Assembly (NCBI RefSeq): GCF_020536995.1
Contig: NC_068367.1
Location: 61,880,568-61,944,567, forward strand
Direction of reading: 5' to 3'
Origin: Dreissena polymorpha
Taxonomy: Eukaryota > Mollusca > Bivalvia > Myida > Dreissenidae
DNA length: 64,000 nucleotides
Part shown: in pieces, positions 33,201 to 45,200 of the stretch
Position numbering within the stretch: position 1 is the first letter of the stretch
Layout of the letters: the number at the start of each line of letters is the position of its first letter
The notes under the pieces: model-generated
Told to the model about the DNA's origin: nothing
Databases searched by the model: none
The model's input: only the letters and a program-made list of their open reading frames with translations
Made by a program: the position numbers and the translations under genes

Positions 33201-36200
33201 TGGTGAAAGGTCAAGGTAATCCTTCAAGGTCAAAAGTAAAAAAAAGTACAATCCATGGGAAGTAATAAGCTTTTAAAGGGAGATAATTTCTAAACCTGCC
33301 AAATGATTGATATTTTGTTTCAAAGCGGCGCAATAGGGGGTATTGTGTTTCTGACAAACACATCTCTTGTGGTTTTTTTATACGCCCGTCTATGACGGGA
33401 CGTATTATGGTATACCCCGCGTCTGTCCGTCCGTCTGTCCGTCCGTCCGTCTGTTAATGTCGTACGCTACGTCAAATATCCTTTGACAGATTTTCTTCAA
33501 ATTTTAACACAATCTTAATATTGATAAACCCTGATCCCCTTTCGTTTTTGACGGAATTCTGAATTGTCGTTCCAGAGTTATGGGACTTTGTTCGTCAAAA
33601 TTTCGTGATTTCATTGAATGTCCTACTGTAGCTCAAATATCCTTCGATGGATTTTTTTCAAATTTCAACACAATCTTAATATTGATAAACCCTGATCCCC
33701 TTTCGTTTTTGACGGAATTCTGAATTGTCGTTCCAGAGTTATGGGACTTTGTTCGTCAAAATTTCGTGATTTCATTGAATGTCCTACCGTAGCTCAAATA
33801 TCCTTCGATGGATTTTTTTCAAATTTCAACACAATCTTAATATTGATAAACCCTGATCCCCTTTCGTTTTTGACGGAATTCTGAATTGTTGTTCCAGAGT
33901 TATGGGACTTTGTTCGTCAAAATTTCGTGATTTCATTGAATGTCCTACCGTAGCTCAAATATCCTTCGATGGATTTTTTTCAAATTTCAACACAATCTTA
34001 ATATTGATAAACCCTGATCCCCTTTCGTTTTTGACGGAATTCTGAATTGTTATTCCAGAGTTATGGGACTTTGTTCGTCAAAATTTCGTGATTTCATTGA
34101 ATGTCCTACCGTAGCTCAAATATCCTTCGATGGATTTTTTTCAAATTTTAACACAATCTTAATATTCATAAACCCTGATCCCCTTTCATTTTTGACGGAA
34201 TTCTGAATTGTCGTTCCAGAGTTATGCGACTTTGTTCGTCAAAATTTCGTGATTTCATTGACTGTCCTACCGTATCGGATTTACCATGTTACAATGTTAA
34301 ATTATCAAGTATTCACATATTCAACTGGATGAGATTTGACTGGAACATTGGAATTCCATACACACATACTCAAATGGGTGAGTTGAACATATTTTTTTGA
34401 CAAATATTCCAGCTGTCTTCTGCCAACTGAAGTAAAAAAATGATTCAAAGGGTTATTTATTACCTTACTACTTCATTGGCGAACGACGGGCGTATCATGC
34501 GCTCATGGCGCAGCTCCTCAGTTTAACTATAGCATGAAGTTAAATGATTAAAGTAAATAATCCAGACAATCACAGAAAGAAGAAATATCAGTGTGAACAT
34601 GTATTTTTTGTGGCGTTATTTGTGTGTTTTTATGCCCCTGGTAGTGTGGCATATTGCAGTTGAACTGATATTTGGCATGCATGTGTATCTCATCGAGCAG
34701 CACATTTTGAGTGGTAAAATTTCAAGGTGAACATCATCCTTCAAAGTCTAGGGTCGAAAAAACAAATCCAAGGAAAGTAATAAGCTTTAAATGGACATAA
34801 TTATCTGACCTGCCAAATTATATATTTTTTAAATAAATCAAAGCGGCACAGTAAGCGGCATTTTGTTTCTGACAAACACATCGTTGTAAAAGGTCAAGGT
34901 CAAGGTCATCCTTCAAGGTCTAAGGTCAAAAATACAAATCTCATGGAGCTGCAAATTTTGAGTGGTGAAAGGTGAAGGGCATACAAGTATCTAAGTTACT
35001 TTAAGGTTATCTGTGAATCTACAGTCACGGTACTTGCTTATAATTATTTGCTACTAAAAATAGAGATTTGTTACAGACAATTATTTTCAAGGGAAGTAAT
35101 TTATATAATTATAAATCTCAGATTATATATTTCCTTACAAAGAATTTAAGTTCTTTTCACAGTTACTGTACAGTTACCCCCCCCCCCCCCCCCCCCCCCC
35201 CCCCGCAGTTGGATTGGACAAAATCCAAGGAAAGTAATAATCTTTAAAGGGAGATGATTTCTATTCCTGCCAAACGATAAATAGAAATTTTATTTCAAAG
35301 CAGCGCAGTAGATGGCACTGTGTTTCTGACAAACACATCTCTTGTTTTTCATAAGATTTATTGTTTAAGGAACTTACACTTTGCTTGGAAAAAACAATAT
35401 TTTAGAAATATTTTATTCAAACATCCAAATAATACTCAGGACTGAGAAAAATAGTGAGAATATTTATTTTCTAAGTACAAATCATCAATTGTTCAATATA
35501 AATTGGAATTGCATTAGGTTTTCCACAAAAAGGTCATTTGTGCTTAAATTACATTGGAATTGTTCAAGATAGCTCAAAATATTATAGATTTGTAAGTAAA
35601 AACACAAAATCACATTTTACAATTAAACAAAAATCTGTGAAACAGTTCCTTTAACAATATTAGCCTGAATCTAGGAAAACTGGGCTTAACGCATGTGCAT
35701 AAAGTGTTTTCCCAGATAAGCCTGTGGAGTCTGCACAGTCTAATCAGGGAGAACACTTTTCGTTTTCAGGGAGAACACTTTTCGTTTTATGACATTTTTC
35801 AATTCAAATAAAAAATCTAATGAAGGCGTACAGTGTCTTCCCTGATTAGCCCCTCCTGCAAACACGGCACAGGCTAATCTGGGTGACATTTTACGCACAT
35901 GCATTAATCCCAGTTTTCCATGAATACAGCCCATATATCACGATGAAAACTCACCTTGGGGCGCCATACCAGGGAGTTGACTCTGAAACTTTTTCTTGAT
36001 AATAAAATCGTTTTCACTTGCCCCGAAATATTACAGTTTTGTCAGTAAATACATATCATCACATTTTTCAAATACACAAACATCTGTAAACAAGTCCTTT
36101 TAACCTTTTCCACTCAGAAGCAAAGTGAAAATGCAATATGCAATCATCATACAACCAAAACAGCCTGCAAGTAAATCTCCTCATAAGTATATTGGGGTTT

Positions 36201-39200
36201 TAAATGAAGTCTTTACATTTTGAATCTAGTATGAAACGTCTTCAAAAATTGATTTGATTTTCTGAAAAAAATCTAAATTCATCAAAATGCTTTTCTGAGT
36301 GGTATAATAATATAATGCCATGAAATGTTCTCCTACAGGGCGCCATTCCACGGTACAACACTAAGGAATTGACGCTGAATCGACCCGAGGTTGAGAACGC
36401 CATCTACAATTCAGTTGCTCAGCGCCTCGGGGGCTTATGCTGTAGGAAGGACTGCAGTGAATACATGCTGGGTAATCAGTGTTGTTGTTGTTTTTATGTC
36501 CCCGAAGGAGGGCATATAGTGATCGCACTGTCCGTCTGTCTGTCTGTCACACTTTGCATTTAGGTTGCGATAAATGCTCATAACTTCTATGTGGCTTCAG
36601 ATGTAACATTCATATTTGACATGCATGTGTATATGGACAAGGCCTTTCCATACGCACACAAATTTTGACCCCTGTGACCTTGACCTTGAACTTAGGGTCC
36701 GCGTTTAGGTTTCGAAATCTGCGTTTAGGTTTCAAAAAAAAGCACATAACTTCCATCAAAGCGTTTATCGGGGGCATATGTCATTATGGAGACAGGTCTT
36801 GTTTTATGTTCGAATTTGGTGCTGTTATCGTGCCCAATTCCAAATGGAAAAAGTACTTTTTTTCCTAGATGGGACTTAAAAATTCAAACATGAACCTCAT
36901 TCTGGAAAAACTGGGCTTAACCCTTTGCATGCTGGGAAATTTGTCGTCTGCTAAAATGTTGTCTGCTAAATTTCTTAAATTAGCATTTTCTTCGATTTCT
37001 TTCAAAGAATACTATCAGAATAGCAAACAGTTTGGATCCTGATGAGACGCCACGTTCTGTGGCGTCTCATCTGGATCCAAACTGTTTGCACAGGCCTTCA
37101 AAATTTGGTTCCCGCACTGAAAGAGCTATTGATGTACATGTATGTGCGTAAAGTTCTGTTTTACATTAGCCTGTGCAGTCCACTAATTAATGCATGTGCT
37201 TCAAGTGTCAAACTAAATTAGCCTGTGCCATCTGCATAGGCTAATCAGGAATGACACTTTCAACTTTTATGGTAATTTTTGTTATAATGTAGTCTCCTAG
37301 TAGTAAAAATTCAGTCTCAATGGAAAGGGTTGTCCCTGATTAGACTCTGCATTCTGCACAGGCTTACCTGATTAGACTGTGCATTCTACACAGGCTTACC
37401 TGATTAGACTATGCATTCTACACAGGCTTACCTGATTAGACTATGCATTCTACACAGGCTAACCTGATTAGACTCTGCATTCTGCACAGGCTTACCTGAT
37501 TAGACTGTGCATTCTGCACAGGCTTACCTGATTAGACTCTGCATTCTGCACAGGCTTACCTGATTAGACTCTGCATTCTACACAGGCTTACCTGATTAGA
37601 CTCTGCATTCTGCACAGGCTTACCTGATTAGACTCTGCATTCTGCACAGGCTTACCTGATTAGACTCTGCATTCTGCACAGGCTTACCTGATTAGACTCT
37701 GCATTCTGCACAGGCTTACCTGATTAGACTCTGCATTCTGCACAGGCTTACCTGATTAGACTATGCATTCTGCACAGGCTTACCTGATTAGACTCTGCAT
37801 TCTGCACAGGCTTACCTGATTAGACTCTGCATTCTGCACAGGCTTACCTGATTAGACTATGCATTCTGCACAGGCTTACCTGATTAGACTATGCATTCTG
37901 CACAGGCTTACCTGATTAGACTATGCATTCTGCACAGGCTTACCTGATTAGACTCTGCATTCTGCACAGGCTTACCTGATTAGACTATGCATTCTGCACA
38001 GGCTTACCTGATTAGACTCTGCATTCTGCACAGGCTTACCTGATTAGACTATGCATTCTGCACAGGCTTACCTGATTAGACTATGCATTCTGCACAGGCT
38101 TACCTGATTAGACTATGCATTCTGCACAGGCTTACCTGATTAGACTCTGCATTCTGCACAGGCTTACCTGATTAGACTATGCATTCTGCACAGGCTTACC
38201 TGATTAGACTCTGCATTCTGCACAGGCTTACCTGATTAGACTATGCATTCTGCACAGGCTTACCTGATTAGACTATGCATTCTGCACAGGCTTACCTGAT
38301 TAGACTCTGCATTCTGCACAGGCTTACCTGATTAGACTCTGCATTCTGCACAGGCTTACCTGATTAGACTATGCATTCTGCACAGGCTTACCTGATTAGA
38401 CTATGCATTCTGCACAGGCTTACCTGATTAGACTATGCATTCTGCACAGGCTTACCTGATTAGACTATGCATTATGCACAGGCTTACCTGATTAGACTAT
38501 GCATTCTGCACAGGCTTACCTGATTAGACTATGCATTCTGCACATGCTTACCTGATTAGACTGTGCATTCTGCACAGGCTAAGCTGGAACAAAGCACTTA
38601 ACGCACATACTTAAAGCCCAGTTTACCCCAAAAAGATGCTCATATAAAATAGTGTTTGTTCGCCATCTGCTGTCGATCATGAAAAATCAAACCCCCAATA
38701 GCCATATATTGTTATGATAAAAAAATTGATGCAATATTGGACAAAAAAGTGAATGGCTGATGTTGCTAAGACTCATGTGTACCACCTTCATTTTTTGCCT
38801 CCTTTGATTGAAGCCTGGCAAAAGACATACAGTGTTGTCCGATTCCAGACATGGCATGAAATAGTTCGCCGATTATTTATTTATTTATTTGTATGGCTTA
38901 TACTACAAATAAAATCTTTAAAAATCTCATAAATTAGTGGTTTCAACCTTCATTCTCAAGGATAAATAGCCCTGTATTGTATATCATTTTTACTTAAAAA
39001 AATAATTTATTTATGATCACAGAATGTTCTGCGTTCATTTTGGGAATGCAGATTTTTTTTCAATTATGCAAAAGATGCAGTATTGCTATCAATTTAAACC
39101 ATACGTTCCAAGAAAAATAGATCAACATGTTTGGTTCCTGAATATTTTTTTAATGATGAAGGCAAAGATTTAATAGTTTTATACTTTGTGTTTGATGATC

Positions 39201-42200
39201 AGAGCTTAACTGTTACATGAACTTGGTTAATTAAGGGAGATCAGCTTTATGACTTGATTTGACTAAGGATAGATAATCATAAAGATTGTTATTATTGTTT
39301 GATATTGTTATAACTATTAAATATTGGTTTTAATTTAAATCATTGTTATTACTTGTAAATATTGTTATTACTATTAAACAATGTTATTTCTGTAAGAATG
39401 TATTATTACTATAAACAATTGTTGTAACTGTCAAATATTGTCATTGTTTTTATTAAAAAAAAATTACTAAAACCATAAACAATGATTCAAGAAATATGGT
39501 ATTTGTTTCAGCGTGTGCGCCTGACTGCATACCCCATGCTAACTGTCCTGACACCAAGAAAGGCCTTCACGTCAATGTGAAGTTTTTCCAACTGACCAAC
39601 ATCATCATCCCACCAGATGTTGAGGACAGGTTTGTTTCTCAGCCTGTGATATTTTTCTTTCAAATTTGGGTCCGGTAGGGAGAACCATTCCCAATGGAAA
39701 AAAGTATATATGGGACCTAAAAATTTCCAATTGAAAGTTTCCTAAGACTGCACAGGCTAATATGGGACGAAACTTTACACATATGCAGTCCGCATAGGCT
39801 AATCAGGGAAGACACTTTATGCTTAAAGTGGATTTTGCTAAGGAGAGATTTTCTTTAAACGAAAAATATGAAAGCGGAAAGTGTCATCCTTGATTAGCCT
39901 GTGCTGACTGCATTAAACGCCCCCCCCCCCCCCTTTCACAGAGCATGGCCAAAATAGAATTGGTCATGATGCCACGATTTATCATGTTTTTAACTCTATT
40001 TTGAGCTGTGCTCATGGTGAGCTTTTATGATCGCCTTTTGTCCGTCGTGCGGCGTGCCGCATCAACATTTGCCTTGTGAACACTCCAGAGGCCACATCTT
40101 TTGTCCGATCTTCATGAAACTTGGTCAGAACATTTGTCCCATTGATACCTTGACTGAGTTCGAAACTGGGTCATGCTGGGTCAAAAACTAGGTCACTAGG
40201 TCAAAAAAAAGAAAAACCTTGTGAACACTGTAGAAGTCACATTTGATGCCCAATCTTCATGTAACTGTGTCAAAATGTTTGTCTTAATGATATGTTGGTT
40301 GAGTTGAAAAATGGTTCCGGTCCGTTGAAAAATATGGCCGCCAGGGGCGGGGCAGTATTCCTTATATGGCTATATAGACACCTTGTGAACGCTCTAGAAG
40401 ACACAATTTTAGCCCAATCATCATGAAACAAAACATTGGTTTCATTGATATCTCGGACAAGTTCAAAAATGGTCCAGATCGGTGAAAAAACATGGCTGCC
40501 AGGGGGTGGGGCAGTTTTCCTTATATGGCTATAGTAAAACCTTGTTAACACTCTAGAGGCCACATTTAATTCCAATCTTCATGAAATTTGGTCAGAAGAT
40601 TGGTCTGTATGTTATCTTAGATGAGTTCGACAATGGTTACGTTTGCTTGAAAAACATGGCTGCAAAGGGGCGGGGCATTTTTCCTTATATGGCTATATAT
40701 TGCTATAGTAAAACCTTTTGAACACTCTAGAGGCCGCATTTATTGTCCAATCTTCATGAAATTTAGTCAGAAGATTGGTCTCAATGAAATCTTGGATGAG
40801 TTCGAAAATGGTTACGTTTTCTTGAAAAACATTGGCTTCCAAGGGGCGGGGCATTTTTCCGTATATGGCTATAGTAAAATCTTGTTAACACTCTAGAGGC
40901 CACATTTATTGTCCGATCTTCATGAAACTTGGTCAGAAGATTCATCCTAATAATATCTTGGACAATTAAAAAAATGATGCCCGTTGGTTGAAAAACATGG
41001 CCGCCAGGGGGCGGGGCATTTTTCCTTATATGGCTATGGTAAAACCTTGTTAACACTAAGAGGCCACATTTATTTTCCGATCTTCATGAAACTTGATCAG
41101 CAGATTTGTCCTAATGATATCTTGGATGAGTTTGAAAATGGTTTTGGTTGCTTAAAAAACATTGCCACCAGGGGTTGGGGCATTTTTCCTAATATGGCTA
41201 TATATCGTGCTTTTGTAAAACCTTGTTAACACTCTAGAGGCTACATTTATTGTCCGATCATCATGAAACATGGTCAGATGATTTTTCCCAATGATATCTT
41301 GGATGAGTTCGAAAATGGTTCCGGTTGGTCGAAAAACATGGCCGCCAAGGGGGCGTGGCATTTTTCCTTATATAGCTATAGTTTAACCATGTTAACACTC
41401 TAGAAGCTGTATTTATTGTATGATCATCATGAAACTTTGTCAGAAGATTTGTCCCAATGATATTTTGGATATGCTTGAAAATGGTTCCAGTTGCTTGAAA
41501 AACATGGCCACCAGTGGGTGGGGCTTTTTTCCTTATACCTTTCCTGGACTTACATGTATGAATCTTCATGAAACTTTGTCAGTATATTTGTTTAAATGAT
41601 ATCTTGGATGTGTATGAAAATGATTCTGGTTTGTTGAAAAACGTGGCGGCCAGGGTGTTCACTAGTCATGAAAGTTGGTAAGAACATTTTGTTCTAATGA
41701 CATCTTGGGCTGAACTTAAGTGAAATTATTTAAGAAATGACTTAAGATGTTTCTGGAATACCACCCCTGAATAAATAGCAGTTTCTTCAAGACTGTTTAC
41801 CTGAACTTCTATAAAAAGTATTAAAATTAAATAACTCGCAGTCTGTTAAGGTTTTATGCTGTTTTCTGCTCATCAGTATCTAAGGGTTGGAATTGGAGCC
41901 TTTAAAACTTGAATCTAGTAAGAAAAGCCTTAAATTAAATTTAACTTTCAAAGGGACTACAAAATGCGTAAAAATATGTATCTGTTAGTGGTAAAGGGTT
42001 AAGGTTATGATTATTATTATGTAATAGCATTGTTTTCAGCTTCCTATGAGTGCCATGATATGACTTTAACAATCTTAAAATAGCGAACGATCTGAATAAA
42101 AAAGCAAACAAAAACAACACATGGATGTCCATTGTTTATAATAGGTACATGGAGACACTGGTTCTGCAGGAGAAGAACCTACGGGAGCAGCTGTACCAGA

Positions 42201-45200
42201 ATGCAGCCATCATCAGGAAAGAGACCTCGAAAATGGTATGTACATTAGTAAATGGGGCTCATGATCGAAGCTCTCTTAGGCCACAAAAAATTGAATAGTT
42301 GTTTAATCGAACTATGGAGAGAGGAAAGGCAATACAAATAAAAGTATTTGTATTCCATTTTTGAATTAATTTAGCTCCTTTGGTCACAACAAATATATTA
42401 GTTGTTGGAAAGAATTTCGCCTGCATACTTAAGAAAGAGAGAGAGATATAAAAATAAAAATATGTGTATTTTATTAACCAGATTTTCCGAAGGAAAAAAC
42501 TGGTTATTAGATTGGCGAATGCGGGCGGGCTGGCTGGCTGGCTGGCTGGCTGGCGGGCTGGCTGGCTGGCTGGCGGGCTGGCGGAATAAGCTTGTCCGGG
42601 CCATAACTATGTCGTTCATTGTCAGATTTTAAAATCATTTGGCACATTTGTTCACCATCATTGGACGGTGTGTCGCGCGAAATAATTACGTCGATATCTC
42701 CAAGGTCAAGGTCACACTTTGAGTTCAAAGGTCAAAAATGGCCATAAATGAGCTTGTCCGAGCCATAACTATGTCGTTCATCGTCAGATTTTAAAATCAT
42801 TTGGCACATTTGTTCACCATCATTGGATGGTGTGTCGCGCGAAATAATTACGTCGATATCTCCAAGGTCAAGGTCACACTTTGAGTTCAAAGGTCAAAAA
42901 TGGCCATAAATGAGCTTGTCCTGGCCATAACTATGTCATTCATTGTGAGATTTTAAAATCATTTGGCACATTTGTTCACCATCATGGGACGGTGTGTCCC
43001 ACGAAAGAATCACGTCAATATCTCCAATGTCAAGGTCGCCACGACTAAAAATAGATTTAAAAAAAAAAAAAAAACTTACAAAGGGGGTTAATTTTTTTTG
43101 GTCATTTCAAAAGTTCAGTTTGAGTTTTCTCCCTTTATCAGATTTTTTTTTCACAATGAAAACCTGGTTTTGTGACAATTTTGTCCCTTGTTTTTGATAA
43201 ATTTGTAGGCCAGCGCATGGCGCAGAATGATAAACATTTATGAGTACATTTCCGATAAGATTTGCTGAGGTCCTGTATTATTCCAGAAACTGTCGGTGTA
43301 AACGAAGGTGTAAAATTTTGTTTTGGTTAAAAATGAAAACAAAGCTAGGAATGAGTAAAAAATGCGGACTGCTTTATGTTTATTTTTACTTCGATAGATT
43401 GTTTAACTTTATAATGAAAGATATTTTTACAACCAGTCAAACTTGCTGTTGCTGGTTACGTAACCAACTCCAAGTGTGATTCTTAAAACGTCAAATTTTG
43501 CACTTTGTTATGTGACGTAGGTGACCAAGCAATTTTTTTATTAGCGAGGCTGTTTTCGGAGCAAACCCGAGCTATTGTCATAGCCTGCTCGTCGTCCGCC
43601 GTCCGCCGTAGGCGTCATGTTAAAACCTTAAGATTGGCTCTTAAATCAAAGTGCTTCCATCTACAACTTTGAAACTTCATATGTAGATGCACCTTGATGA
43701 GTTCTACAAGCCACACCCATTTTTGGGTCACTAGGTCAAAGCTCAAGGTCACTGTGACCTCTAATATCAAACTTTAACATAGGCTCTAAAATCAAAGTGC
43801 TTCCACCTACAACTTTGAAACTTCATATGTGGATGCACCTTGATGAGTTCTACACGCCACACCCATTTTTGGGTCACTAGGTCAAAGGTCAAGGTCACTG
43901 TGACCTCTAATATAAAACTTTAACAAAAACCTTAACATTGGCTCTAAAATCAAAGTGATTCCACCTACAGCTTTGAAACTTCATATGTAGATGGACCTTG
44001 ATGAGTTCTACATGCCACACCCATTTTTGGGTCACTAGGTCAAAGGTCAAGGTCACTGTGACCTCTAATATCAAACTTTAACATAGGCTCTGAAATCAAA
44101 GTGCTTCCACCTACAACTTTGAAACTTCATATGTAGATGCACCTTGATGAGTTCTACACGCCACACCCAATTTTGGGTCACTAGGTCAAAGGTCAAGTTC
44201 ACTGTGACCTCCAATATAAAACTTTAACAAAAATCTTAGCATTGCCTCTAAAATCTAAGTGCTTCCATCTACAACTTTGAAACTTCATATGTAGATGCAC
44301 CTTGATGAGTTCTACACGCCACACCCATTTTGGGTCACTAGGTCAAAGGTCAAGGTCACTGTGACCTCTAAAAAAAAAATTCTGACAAACTTTCGCAGCC
44401 GAGCGTGTCACCAGTTATGCAGTTCTCTTGTTTTTTACTGGCTTCAATCCTTGTGATGATTGTAATTTGAAAGTGGGGACTACATGACCATTGCCTGTTC
44501 CATGTAAAGGTTTTATGCGAAAGTCAGCAATACAAGCAGCTGTCACAACCATTGCAAAAAAATGTATACAACAAATCATACAACTTTTTTTCACTTTTCA
44601 TTGAAAGTTTTACTGTATGTTTTAATAGAAAATGCTTAAATTTAGTTGTTGTTTTATTGTATTTTAAATGTAAACCATTGTGAACATGATGATACGAAAT
44701 TAATAAACTCTCTAAAACGTATTATACATTATTTGGTTAAAGAAGAACAAGGTTCGGTAGAATCCAGTGAGGTCCGGTAATTTTTATTTTAAAGTTATCG
44801 GACATCATGTCCTGTAAGACTTTTGAGTGTTTCGCATGGGCTGCTTAAAAGGTCTTCATAAACATAGCTGTAATCATACATGTACATTCATATACAACAC
44901 TTATAGTTTTATATTTCTTTTTTTTTAATGAAAAGCTAACCCGCTTATACTTAAAATTAAGTTTTACATGTATATTTTCTTTCTACATGTATAAATAATA
45001 TTTATATAAGAAAAATAATTCAATTTCTGAATTGTATTATGTATATAATGTTTATTTAAACAAATCAAGGTGAAGGACATAGAAAACAATGCCACAGAGA
45101 TTGTCCAAACGGCTACGGCCCAGTCCCAGAGCATCTCTACGAAGGCCAAGGCAAACTACACGAACACCATAGAGAGGGCCCGCAGCAGTGGTCTTAAAAA

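Larger units (their letters stand above)
36897..38630. mobile_element. MITE family A, copy 6, with a TTAA insertion and a large minisatellite
   Basis: 'ctggaaaaactgggc' at the left and 'aaagcccagtttacccc' at the right are the family A ends. The left TTAA is occupied by MITE B copy 5. The right arm is expanded to about 1.25 kb of 32-bp repeats. Confidence 0.7.

Noticed and set aside
37330-38580. CRISPR-like direct repeats
   Set aside because: Units of 32 bp abut with no spacers, are eukaryotic intronic satellite, and derive from MITE A.
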